A stretch of 36,416 nucleotides of DNA, taken from positions 1 through 36,416 of the IMG/VR virus record IMGVR_UViG_3300035670_000698; one strand, written 5' to 3'. The notes below the pieces were generated by a model. It was not told the DNA's origin and searched no databases. It saw only the letters and a program-made list of their open reading frames with translations. The stretch is from a virus. Position 1 is the stretch's first letter. Each line of letters starts with the position of its first letter. The translations under genes were made by a program, and so were the position numbers. This document shows, one piece after another, positions 1 through 5,412 of this stretch.

Positions 1-90
1 CTATGCCTAGTGGCTGTGCCCGTCGTAAGGGGCCTCGTCGCATGGTGGGAGAAACGGCATCCGGTTCCTGATGGACCAGCATTGCCATAA
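1..90 (+). CDS. Holin-like membrane protein, 3' end (partial; whole gene at 36026-36241)
   Basis: The window opens exactly on a codon boundary inside this gene. The 29 residues seen here (second membrane segment, WWEKRHP and a Pro-rich end) are identical to the last 29 residues of the complete copy at the other end of the window. It is the same gene cut by linearisation of a circular sequence, not a truncated second gene. See the entry at 36026 for the function. Confidence 0.85.
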   Translation, partial: LCLVAVPVVRGLVAWWEKRHPVPDGPALP

Positions 91-130
91 GTGCGGAAAG
101 CTCTATGGGACCTGCCCCCACACGATATGA
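71..130 (+). CDS. 19-residue Cys/His peptide, possible zinc knuckle
   Basis: An ATG inside the end of the holin-like gene opens a 19-residue frame, MDQHCHKCGKLYGTCPHTI, that stops 8 bases before the LamG gene start. It contains C-x2-C-x6-C-x-H, a spacing able to bind one zinc ion. The only base that differs between the two copies of this frame (127 here, 36278 at the other end) changes ATA to ATT, both Ile. There is no strong ribosome site, so translation would be coupled to the overlapping holin-like gene. Its function is unknown. The size alone makes a chance frame possible, but the metal-ligand spacing and the silent change favour a real gene. Confidence 0.45.
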   Translation: MDQHCHKCGKLYGTCPHTI

Positions 131-138
131 GGTAAGAG

Positions 139-954
139 ATGACCTATTCAGATGAAGTGCTAGCAGATACCCCGGTTGGATACTGGAAGCTGAACGAAGG
201 GACCGGAACAGCGGTCGATTCCTCTGGGAACAGCCACGACGGAACCTATAACGCCACGGTTAGCACAGTCACCGGTCCCAAGGGTCTGGATGGGTCGGTA
301 TTCAGCGGACAACAGCGGGTAGCGATTCCCCATCACGCCGATTTCGACCTGACCACCTTCACCATCGAAGCATGGGTATACATCGATGACGTGACCATCT
401 CAGAACGACTGGTGGTCGGTAAAGCCGGTGGAGATAGCGGTGCGGACGACAACTATGCGTTCTGGGTAGCCAACTCGACCGATGGAACGCCATGGCTAAC
501 TGTTGCCCTATACGGTGAAGTCGGATTCGCAGTAGGTGCTACCTCCGGGTATCTGACGGCTGGATGGCATCACGTTGCGATAACTCTGACCGATGGAGCC
601 CAACAGTTCTATCTGAACGGCGGCACGACCTGGGAAACCGGTGGTTCCGCTACAACTGCGGTAACCCTGACGACGAACGCTAATGACTTACACATCGGAT
701 GGGGCAAGAACGACAACGGGACCGCTAGCAGCATCGAGGCTAACGGCACCTATGCCAATGTCGCCATCTACGATTCGGTCCTGAGCGGGGCCAGAATCCT
801 AGCTCACTACGAGGCGGCTGATGACTCAGCAGCACCACCATCTACATCGTTCTCAGGATTGGATTGGCGTCCGGTAGGTGGGCTCGGTCAGAAGACGGGT
901 GGAGCGGTAACGGGTGGAGCTACAATCATCCCCCGTATAGAACCCCTATTCTGA
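139..954 (+). CDS. LamG / concanavalin-like domain protein, probable receptor-binding or virion surface protein
   Basis: This is a 271-residue protein. Residues about 8-225 form one LamG-type jelly-roll: VGYWKLNEGTG at the start, FTIEAWVYI near residue 75, GWHHVAITL near 142, and a strand ending in ANVAIYDSVLSGARILAHYE. LamG domains usually bind glycans. A Gly-rich tail follows, ending in IIPRIEPLF. The first 30 residues resemble the start of the 1482-residue fibre encoded at 30370 (VGYWRLGEASG), so the two share a module. GAGG lies six bases before the ATG. It follows the holin-like gene, where an endolysin would be expected, but I see no lytic domain in it. An adhesion or host-range role is inferred. 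Confidence 0.75.
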   Translation: MTYSDEVLADTPVGYWKLNEGTGTAVDSSGNSHDGTYNATVSTVTGPKGLDGSVFSGQQRVAIPHHADFDLTTFTIEAWVYIDDVTISERLVVGKAGGDSGADDNYAFWVANSTDGTPWLTVALYGEVGFAVGATSGYLTAGWHHVAITLTDGAQQFYLNGGTTWETGGSATTAVTLTTNANDLHIGWGKNDNGTASSIEANGTYANVAIYDSVLSGARILAHYEAADDSAAPPSTSFSGLDWRPVGGLGQKTGGAVTGGATIIPRIEPLF

Positions 955-1030
955 GTCACCAGATGGCCCAGGATGGATTCGGAATACGAACCCGGTATAT
1001 CTACCCAACTGAGCCATCTAGAAGCTTACA

Positions 1031-1047
1031 GAGGCTTACAGAGCCTC
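1031..1047. terminator. Small hairpin between convergent genes
   Basis: GAGGCT (1031-1036) and AGCCTC (1042-1047) pair around a TACAG loop, in a tandem cttacagagg duplication. It overlaps the stop codon of the leftward WhiB-like gene and lies 77 bases after the LamG gene. There is no T tract on either side, so termination is uncertain. Confidence 0.3.
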
Positions 1048-1632
1048 GAATCCCTCAGCCATCTGCAATATCTGTTCTTTGGTGAACGATTCAGGCCCAA
1101 GACCCTTCGATTTCGCGGCCACGATGGTCTCTAACAACAACAATCTCTCATCGGTAGATAGGTCAGGGATGAGCTTTCGATTCAAGACCATCTTGCGTTC
1201 CCAGTTCGTGGTGGCTCCGAACACGCCGTATTCTTCTTCCAGATTCGCGGAGAGACACTGACGACGAACGGGACATTGAAGACACTCCTGTATAGCAAGA
1301 CGGAGGCCGTGGGATTCTTCACCAGGAGACCACTTATCATCAGCAAGGAAGGCTTTATCTACCATGGCCTGATGCTGGTCAGCGGAGACACCTTCCATAT
1401 CTTGGCCCAAGAATCGCGGCGCATTGAGATACACACATCTACCTTCAGAAGCCCAATCAGAAGGGGCGATGAGTGAGGTATTGAGAACGACACTATCTCT
1501 CCAATGAGGGTGCTTAGCGTCGAGATGAAGGCGCATCTCAGAAGATTGGGAGATAGGTATGTGTTTCGAGCAGAAGCCACAGACAAGAAGCTTCGGTGCA
1601 TCGTCGCTGGTTGCGGTCAGGTTCTCAGGCAA
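1036..1632 (-). CDS. WhiB-family iron-sulfur regulator with an N-terminal C2H2-like zinc finger
   Basis: This is a 198-residue protein. The WhiB core shows the four expected cysteines: C66 (GRC), then C117-x2-C120-x5-C126 (CLQCPVRRQC), followed by the turn GVFGATTNWERK near residues 136-147. WhiB proteins bind a 4Fe-4S cluster and act on sigma-A-dependent transcription; a phage homologue, WhiB of mycobacteriophage TM4, is known to repress host whiB2 and cause superinfection exclusion. Unusual here is residues 18-41, C-x2-C-x14-H-x4-H, a classical-looking zinc finger placed before the core. The start is TTG at 1632: AAGGAG lies four bases upstream. The protein is longer than typical WhiB members (about 80-130 residues). 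It is transcribed away from the 526-bp control region, alone, and may maintain lysogeny or immunity (inference). Confidence 0.88.
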   Translation of the reverse strand: MPENLTATSDDAPKLLVCGFCSKHIPISQSSEMRLHLDAKHPHWRDSVVLNTSLIAPSDWASEGRCVYLNAPRFLGQDMEGVSADQHQAMVDKAFLADDKWSPGEESHGLRLAIQECLQCPVRRQCLSANLEEEYGVFGATTNWERKMVLNRKLIPDLSTDERLLLLETIVAAKSKGLGPESFTKEQILQMAEGFEAL

Positions 1633-1819
1633 ATAGCTCCTTCAGATGTGTACTTATCGATATCTACTGAGGGAACTAAGCCGAGACTTTACTGAGATGG
1701 ATATTGTAGGTCAGCCAATACCTAAGTGTGGGGATACGAGCTATGAATATCTATGGGGATGAAAGGAGAGTGGTAGAGAGAAGCGTCCTTGGAGAGCCTC
1801 CAGGCCCCACCCTAGCCCG

Positions 1820-1834
1820 GTGTACACTGTACAC
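1820..1834. promoter_or_regulatory. 15-bp palindrome GTGTACA-C-TGTACAC, probable operator
   Basis: The two 7-base arms are perfect inverted repeats around one base. A further half-site, GTGTAC, occurs at 1928-1933, directly after the 8-bp palindrome ACCTAGGT. The location, about 190 bases upstream of the whiB-like start, fits an operator for a dimeric repressor. Which protein binds it is not known. Confidence 0.5.
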
Positions 1835-1901
1835 TTCTTCTACTTATCCAACGAAGCATCCTAAACGCTATGGATTGCGCCGTAGGCACTCCTGATGCCT
1901 T

Positions 1902-1919
1902 AGAAACAGGCCAGAAACA
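1902..1919 (-). promoter_or_regulatory. Paired TGTTTCT site, 11-bp spacing (copy a)
   Basis: On the minus strand this reads TGTTTCT-ggcc-TGTTTCT, starts 11 bases apart. The same arrangement occurs three times around the integrase promoter (9812, 10042, 10086). Shared sites in both control regions suggest one DNA-binding protein acting at both. Confidence 0.6.
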
Positions 1920-2025
1920 GTACCTAGGTGTACGGGGGTAGCCCCATCCCGTTCATCGTGGTCCTCCCGGTGGCGCTGGACCCAACGGAGATTTCAACTC
2001 ATCAAATGTTTGAAGAGGGCCATAA

Positions 2026-2093
2026 TTAGGCCGCCATTAGGACACGATTCCTATAGATGGTCATAATTAGGCCATACTTAGGCCCACATTAGG
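2026..2093 (+). repeat. Five phased TTAGG repeats (iteron or RHH operator array)
   Basis: TTAGG occurs at 2026, 2037, 2067, 2078 and 2089, mostly as CATAATTAGGCC-like boxes. Steps are 11, 30, 11 and 11 bases, so each block puts the boxes on one face of the helix. The array ends 14 bases before the candidate -10 (TACTAT, 2107-2112) of the ribbon-helix-helix gene, so a bound protein would cover the -35 region. Autoregulation by that gene is the likely reading. An 11-bp repeat array beside an RHH gene also resembles ParR/parC-type centromeres, but no ParM or ParA gene is present. Confidence 0.7.
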
Positions 2094-2158
2094 CCGCATA
2101 ATGTGCTACTATTGCGGAGTAATGAAATACAGCCTTTCTGAAGGAGCGAATGGTTTAG

Positions 2159-2362
2159 ATGAATAGAAAGAAGTACGGAGAGAGGGTACAGGTCAAGGCC
2201 ATGGTGCCGGTGGAGCTACATGAGCGTCTACTGTCGATGCTCGAACCCGGTGTCTCGGTCAATGACCTAGTGAATCAAGCTCTGCGAGACCTAGTAGCTA
2301 AGACGTTTCGGGAGATGGACCTGAAACAGTTCCGTGAGACACCGTTGAATACCGATTTCTAA
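2159..2362 (+). CDS. Ribbon-helix-helix DNA-binding protein (Arc/CopG type)
   Basis: This is a 67-residue protein. Residues about 9-50 fit the fold: a basic strand (ERVQVKAMVP), then helix VELHERLLSMLE, a turn GVSVND and helix LVNQALRDLVAKT. Such proteins bind DNA as dimers through the strand and often control their own promoter; the phased TTAGG boxes at 2026-2093 are the probable target. AAGGAG stands at 2141-2146, 12 bases before this ATG. A two-codon frame (ATG GTT TAG, 2150-2158) sits between them and its stop abuts this start, so re-initiation is possible. It leads the rightward small-gene cassette 2159-3188. An antitoxin or partition role is an alternative; no clear toxin partner is recognised. 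Confidence 0.75.
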   Translation: MNRKKYGERVQVKAMVPVELHERLLSMLEPGVSVNDLVNQALRDLVAKTFREMDLKQFRETPLNTDF

Positions 2363-2364
2363 CT

Positions 2365-2481
2365 ATGGAACCCACACCTACACCACCTCACGAATCCGCC
2401 CCGGTCACCCATCACTTGAAGGATGGGCGTTACTGGTCTACGTGTGATGGTGAAAACTGTTGGTGTGGGGGAGAGGATTGA
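2365..2481 (+). CDS. 38-residue Cys-rich peptide
   Basis: A short frame starts two bases after the preceding stop: MEPTPTPPHESAPVTH and onwards, ending in TCDGENCWCGGED. It is Pro-rich at the start and carries three cysteines (C-x4-C-x-C) plus two adjacent histidines in the middle, which could hold a metal. There is no Shine-Dalgarno sequence, so translation probably depends on coupling to the RHH gene. The product is not recognised. The tight packing between neighbours supports it being real. Confidence 0.5.
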   Translation: MEPTPTPPHESAPVTHHLKDGRYWSTCDGENCWCGGED

Positions 2482-2483
2482 CG

Positions 2484-2549
2484 ATGGAGATTATCGCTTT
2501 GCTATTTGTTGGATTCGCTGGATATCTTTTCGGTCGTGCCCACCGCTAG
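2484..2549 (+). CDS. 21-residue single-pass membrane peptide
   Basis: The frame MEIIALLFVGFAGYLFGRAHR starts two bases after the previous stop, with a purine-rich GGAGAGG ribosome site eight bases upstream. It is one hydrophobic helix with a positively charged end, so it should insert with its C-terminus in the cytoplasm. The shape is like small toxic or regulatory membrane peptides, but no family is recognised. It lies between a Cys-rich peptide and a lipoprotein in a cassette led by a DNA-binding protein, so a toxin or immunity role is possible. This is inference only. Confidence 0.45.
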   Translation: MEIIALLFVGFAGYLFGRAHR

Positions 2550-2653
2550 ATTGCACTTTCGACCACTAGACAAACACATATCGCTTGACCGATACTGCAT
2601 CTTAAGGAGGAAGGAAGATGGTCGGACAACGACTGTTCTCAGGAGGAAGGGTT

Positions 2654-2884
2654 ATGCGGAAACTACTGGTAGGTGTGTTGTTGGCTGTGTCGTTGAGTGC
2701 TTGTGGGGGCTCCGATACCGATTCCCAGTGCGATGACCTCGCTACCCGCCATGCCGATGTCCAAGAGCAGATGGCTGCGGTGCCTCTCGATGATGCCGAG
2801 GCTTACAACGCTCTCGTGGATGAGGCCAACGCTATCCGTGACGAAGCAGAGCAGGCTGGCTGCGATGTCACCAACGGGTTCTGA
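2654..2884 (+). CDS. Small phage lipoprotein, candidate superinfection exclusion factor
   Basis: This is a 76-residue protein. MRKLLVGVLLAVSLSAC is a complete lipoprotein signal with lipobox LSAC, followed by GGS and a helical acidic domain of about 58 residues with two more cysteines (SQCDDL and AGCDV), possibly a disulfide. The start at 2654 has AGGAGG eight bases upstream. A second in-frame ATG at 2618 also has its own AAGGAGG seven bases upstream and would add 12 residues (MVGQRLFSGGRV), lengthening the n-region. Prophage lipoproteins are known to block DNA entry of related phages (for example Ltp of TP-J34), which is the suggested role. It sits in the moron-like cassette 2159-3188. Confidence 0.75.
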   Translation: MRKLLVGVLLAVSLSACGGSDTDSQCDDLATRHADVQEQMAAVPLDDAEAYNALVDEANAIRDEAEQAGCDVTNGF

Positions 2885-3027
2885 TGGCGAAGACGAAGGA
2901 TATAGACATCCTCGCCTTAGCCGCTGAGGACCCTCACTTAGAAGTGTTGGTCACCTTGGACGATGGGACCCAGTACGTGTCTGCGCTGTACGTGCTGGTG
3001 GACCTGTTCATGGGGGTGACAGAATGA
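2884..3027 (+). CDS. 47-residue protein of unknown function
   Basis: The ATG overlaps the stop of the lipoprotein gene (TGATG) and its own stop overlaps the next ATG (ATGA), so it is fully embedded in a translationally coupled chain. The sequence begins MAKTKDIDILALAAEDPHL and has a middle strand pair (VLVTLDDGTQYVSALYVLVD) without membrane segments or cysteines. It is soluble and acidic. It is not recognised. Coupling to a lipoprotein and a two-pass membrane protein suggests a shared role at the envelope. Confidence 0.6.
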   Translation: MAKTKDIDILALAAEDPHLEVLVTLDDGTQYVSALYVLVDLFMGVTE

Positions 3028-3188
3028 AGACTTGGATGCGTTTGCTCATCGGATTCATCGTGGGCATCTTGGTCGGCGTGGCCTGGGAACCGTTCGGCCT
3101 CTCACTGGCCTTCTACGTGGCGGTGTGTGTTCTGGTCGCCTGGTTCTGGCCGGGAATCGTTCGCTTCGTCAAGCGGACCACGAACTGA
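3024..3188 (+). CDS. 54-residue two-TM membrane protein
   Basis: The start overlaps the previous stop by ATGA. After MKTWMR come two hydrophobic stretches, about residues 7-22 (LLIGFIVGILVGVAW) and 27-46 (LSLAFYVAVCVLVAWFWP), then a basic end (RFVKRTTN). This is a helical hairpin with both ends probably in the cytoplasm. It resembles small holins or superinfection-exclusion membrane proteins, but it lies far from the lysis genes and next to a lipoprotein. A role with the lipoprotein in blocking infection is favoured by context only. It is the last gene of its cassette; the terminator begins at its stop codon. Confidence 0.65.
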   Translation: MKTWMRLLIGFIVGILVGVAWEPFGLSLAFYVAVCVLVAWFWPGIVRFVKRTTN

Positions 3189-3260
3189 CGGGGGGTTTTC
3201 CTTTCTCCTTCCCCCCGTCATAGGACCCCCTGGGATTATTCCTGGGGGGTCTTTCTATTT
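3187..3260 (+). terminator. Tandem hairpin terminator ending the small-gene cassette
   Basis: The first hairpin pairs GACGGGGGG (3187-3195) with CCCCCCGTC (3211-3219). The second pairs GACCCCC (3224-3230) with GGGGGTC (3245-3251) and is followed by TTTCTATTT. The T-rich side is on the plus strand, so it stops rightward transcripts. It separates the rightward cassette from the convergent leftward methyltransferase gene. Confidence 0.8.
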
Positions 3261-3764
3261 GCTTGCTTGTAGGGCGAAGGCGAAGGTGTCTTGGATACGG
3301 TCCATCCACACCAGCTTGAAGTCGGCCTTGTAGAGGCCCCGGAAATCGCTCATCGGAGTCTGGCCGACCTGCTCGTACTGGTCTTGGTCCAAGAAGGTCA
3401 GGGTCTCTGGCTGGATGACCCGCGTATGTGAGGGGTCACCCCAGGCCCACTTGGAGTCCCACCACGGACAGGTTGCCAAGAACAGCCCACCGTCCCGAAG
3501 GATGCGGTGAAACTCGCTGAACTGGGTGAAGAAGGCACGGTAGTCCCCCTGCTGTCCCAGGTGTTCGAGTACCTCGTAGGCATGAATCTCATCGAAGGTA
3601 TCGTCTTCGAAGGGGTAGGGGTACTCGGTAAGGTCCCATAGCACGTCGGGGTTGTGGCCTTCGTAATAATCCAAAGTGGTGAGTTCATCCCATTCTTCCC
3701 CTACAGACTTTCCTAGCCGCTTCTCTCGGGCGCTTCCACAGCCCAGTAATAGTTGCTTCGTCAT
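3255..3764 (-). CDS. SAM-dependent methyltransferase, class I (Methyltransf_11-like)
   Basis: This is a 169-residue protein from the ATG at 3764, which overlaps the upstream stop (ATGA); an in-frame ATG at 3776 is less likely. The SAM site is LLLGCGSAREKR near residues 5-16; DVLWDLTEYPYPFEDDTFDEIHA supplies the acidic loop and motif II, and EVLEHL plus ILRDGGLFLATCPWW are typical of the family. The substrate cannot be read from sequence. It is the last gene of an overlapping leftward operon containing a glycosyltransferase and Cys-rich proteins, so sugar O-methylation or modification of a surface or nucleic acid target is possible. The size is near minimal for the fold, with no extra target-recognition domain visible. 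Confidence 0.8.
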   Translation of the reverse strand: MTKQLLLGCGSAREKRLGKSVGEEWDELTTLDYYEGHNPDVLWDLTEYPYPFEDDTFDEIHAYEVLEHLGQQGDYRAFFTQFSEFHRILRDGGLFLATCPWWDSKWAWGDPSHTRVIQPETLTFLDQDQYEQVGQTPMSDFRGLYKADFKLVWMDRIQDTFAFALQASK

Positions 3765-4108
3765 GCCGTACACCACCCATCACAGCCCGCTTCCCCACAC
3801 TCATCACAGGTTTCGTAGTAGTAGGCCCCGGCCAAGGCTGAGCATCGACGGCACAACTCGATGTTCTTGCATTGAGCCTTGATACAGTCGTCGTAGACGA
3901 AAGCCCCTTCTATCGTCAAGTGTTCGTGGTCGCAGGGCATCTGCTGAAGCGCCTCTCGGACGTTCTCTAGGGCTTCCAAAGCTCTAGCACGGTCCTGTCT
4001 GGCAGCTATAACGAAGGTCTCCCAGACCGCCATATCGTGGTTCTGGACGTTGTTGATGAGCCACCAGGCGCTATCTATGCCACCGCGTATCGTCTGGAAG
4101 GTATTCAC
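3761..4108 (-). CDS. Cys-rich protein of unknown function (115 aa)
   Basis: The first 55 residues are helical (MNTFQTIRGG, then a long charged helix VWETFVIAARQDRARALEALENVREALQQ). The second half is metal-ligand rich: CDHEH near 59-63, then paired cysteines in CIKAQC, LCRRC, TCDEC, GCDGWC. At least two zinc sites are likely. Both ends overlap neighbours by four bases (ATGA), so it is translated with the flanking glycosyltransferase operon. The family is not recognised. A zinc-ribbon adaptor that pairs with the methyltransferase downstream is a guess from context only. Confidence 0.7.
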   Translation of the reverse strand: MNTFQTIRGGIDSAWWLINNVQNHDMAVWETFVIAARQDRARALEALENVREALQQMPCDHEHLTIEGAFVYDDCIKAQCKNIELCRRCSALAGAYYYETCDECGEAGCDGWCTA

Positions 4109-4293
4109 TGGGTTTCTCCATTCAAGGCGTCATTGACCGGGACCATGGCCCAGGTGGAACCACATCGTTCACACACCACGGCTTCAGGAGCCAACTTCCC
4201 GTATACCTCTATGAAGAACAGTGTGTGTCCATCCATACGACACCTATCTCTGTCAACCGCCATCTTCTGTTCGTATGTCGTTTCCATACTCAC
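4105..4293 (-). CDS. Small zinc-ribbon-like protein (62 aa)
   Basis: The sequence begins MSMETTYEQK. Ligands appear as C18-x3-H-like (RCRMDGH) and CERC near residues 41-44, the layout of a single zinc ribbon, with a GSTW turn after the second pair. It overlaps both neighbours by ATGA. An internal ATG (METTYEQ) two codons later is an alternative start. It is unrecognised; its ribbon resembles the ones found in many short phage proteins of this type. It is probably one of a family of zinc modules in this operon. Confidence 0.65.
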   Translation of the reverse strand: MSMETTYEQKMAVDRDRCRMDGHTLFFIEVYGKLAPEAVVCERCGSTWAMVPVNDALNGETQ

Positions 4294-4970
4294 CCCGGAA
4301 TGGCGACGTACTTGATATGGGAGACCCTGAACCGGGGGTCTACGTGGACCGGAATCTTCAGGTGCGCCAGACGGTCACAGAAGGCCATATCCTCGCGCAT
4401 ACCGCCACCCTGGTCGGCTGTGAACCACACATCGCCCAGGAGGTTACGGACCTTCTCTAGCGCCGTGCGGTGCATCAGCAGAGCCCCAGCCGGGACCGCC
4501 CCTATCTGGTAATAGTCGTCTTGCTCGGTCTCTTTGGGGTCCATCGCCTCACCGCTCAGGTGCCAGTAGGCGTACTGGGTGACGGGAGGGTTAACCGCGT
4601 AGTCGATGCGCTTGTACAAGCCGCTGACCACGGGGGTCTTCTCAGGGTCGGCTCTACGGATGAAGTCGTACAGGTCTTGCGGTTCCCACTTCTCATCGCT
4701 GTCGAGGAACAACAGCCAATCCACATCCGGCATCGTGTCGAGGAACTTGGCGACGATGTAGTTGCGGTTCACATCGAGGTTCGGACCCGATTCCTTGGCG
4801 ATGACGTGCCCATCGATAACCCGCTTGTTCTCGGGCTGGTACATGTCCTCGATGATGGTCTTCAAGAAACAACTGAACGTCCAGGCGTGAACGCCATTGG
4901 CGGGATAGACCATCCCTAGGCAGGCTAGGCGCTCCTTCTGGACTGGGCGTGGTCGTGCTTTCTTAGACAT
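4290..4970 (-). CDS. Glycosyltransferase, GT-A fold (GT2-like)
   Basis: This is a 226-residue protein from ATG 4970, which has GGAGG just upstream; the frame extends further 5' but overlaps the neighbouring gene. GT-A features are: an N-terminal strand (LACLGMVYPANG), DVNRNYIVAKFLD, the metal/nucleotide DxD motif in WLLFLDSDEKW, then GAVPAGALLMHRTAL and REDMAFCDRLAHLKIPVHVDP with a late SHIK histidine. It should move a sugar from a nucleotide donor to an unknown acceptor. Context (methyltransferase and zinc proteins in the same coupled operon) suggests modification of DNA, a virion protein or host cell-wall sugar. It is early-strand, so it probably acts before assembly or in the lysogen. Confidence 0.8.
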   Translation of the reverse strand: MSKKARPRPVQKERLACLGMVYPANGVHAWTFSCFLKTIIEDMYQPENKRVIDGHVIAKESGPNLDVNRNYIVAKFLDTMPDVDWLLFLDSDEKWEPQDLYDFIRRADPEKTPVVSGLYKRIDYAVNPPVTQYAYWHLSGEAMDPKETEQDDYYQIGAVPAGALLMHRTALEKVRNLLGDVWFTADQGGGMREDMAFCDRLAHLKIPVHVDPRFRVSHIKYVAIPG

Positions 4971-4987
4971 ACGGCCTCCGGGCTTTC

Positions 4988-5203
4988 CTATGCTGTAAAG
5001 GTTCTGGTTCTGTGCCCTCGGTAGTAGTGGTTCTCCACTGAGTGTCGAGGTATCTCGTTCGCGTCGTATCCACATGCCTCAATCAGATACTCGTGGATGA
5101 CTTTGGGGGAGACATAGGTGTTGCTCTCTCCCATCCTCGTGAATACCGCTGCGTTAATCTCATCCGCCTCTGGTAGCAGGCACACTTTGCATCTCGGTTC
5201 CAT
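4988..5203 (-). CDS. Zinc-finger / HTH-like small protein (71 aa)
   Basis: The start chosen is ATG 5203, with GGAGG and a six-base spacer; the longer TTG at 5215 would overlap that ribosome site. The sequence begins MEPRCKVCLLPEADEIN, followed by a helical section and an ending EIPRHSVENHYYRGHR. The pattern (CxVC at the start, Ile/Ala helix, HSVxxHxxxxH at the end) matches a widespread short family with a zinc knuckle and a helix-turn-helix-like segment whose last His residues may complete the metal site. DNA binding is inferred. It lies 17 bases upstream of the glycosyltransferase in the same operon. Confidence 0.65.
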   Translation of the reverse strand: MEPRCKVCLLPEADEINAAVFTRMGESNTYVSPKVIHEYLIEACGYDANEIPRHSVENHYYRGHRTRTFTA

Positions 5204-5244
5204 TTGGTCCTCCAAGTTGGCTATTCATCTGGTCACTCGCGGAG

Positions 5245-5412
5245 CTACTTGGATGGACCTACTTCACGCAGAACCTTGTCGATTCCTTCGATTGCTTCGT
5301 GTATCTCAGTCTTCAGTTTCTTTGCTCGGTCGGAGTCGAGAGGTTGCGCGTCGTCTTGTTGGTTTTGGCGCTTCTTGTGGGACTTCTGCTTCTGTAGGCG
5401 CTGGCGAGTCAT
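5245..5412 (-). CDS. Small helical protein resembling the Mpa-binding helix of Pup (55 aa)
   Basis: From ATG 5412 (GGAGG seven bases upstream) the protein is basic and disordered for about 25 residues (MTRQRLQKQKSHKKRQNQQ), then forms one charged helix: DRAKKLKTEIHEAIEGIDKV and LREVGPSK. That helix lines up without gaps with the helix of actinobacterial Pup (ERREKLTEETDDLLDEIDDV), sharing R, K, L, E, I, D, V, L and E at matching positions. It lacks the C-terminal Gly-Gly-Gln/Glu needed for pupylation. A Pup mimic or decoy is therefore conceivable, but a generic coiled coil could give the same pattern. Its 5' half overlaps the next gene by 107 bases in another frame. Confidence 0.5.
   Translation of the reverse strand: MTRQRLQKQKSHKKRQNQQDDAQPLDSDRAKKLKTEIHEAIEGIDKVLREVGPSK

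Larger units (their letters stand above)
1..265. repeat. Direct terminal overlap, left copy (circular genome closure)
   Basis: Bases 1-265 match 36152-36416 without gaps, with five substitutions at 127, 159, 163, 168 and 174. The copy covers the end of the holin-like gene, a 19-residue peptide gene and the start of the LamG gene. The simplest reading is that the sequence is circular or circularly permuted, with a unit of 36,151 bp, and that the two ends were drawn from slightly different members of a phage population. A real tandem duplication is possible but less likely. Confidence 0.9.
1633..2158. promoter_or_regulatory. Divergent control region between whiB-like and RHH genes
   Basis: This is 526 bases without a convincing gene. 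It holds three separate ordered signals listed below (1820-1834, 1902-1919, 2026-2093). The right third is distinctly A/T-rich. Promoters must fire outwards from here in both directions. For the leftward gene I could not choose one convincing -10/-35 pair; for the rightward gene TACTAT at 2107-2112 is a candidate -10. Confidence 0.6.

Noticed and set aside
864-1085. Plus-strand frame over the end of the LamG gene
   Set aside because: It lies in another frame of the LamG gene and the convergent hairpin, has no ribosome site and no protein-like composition.
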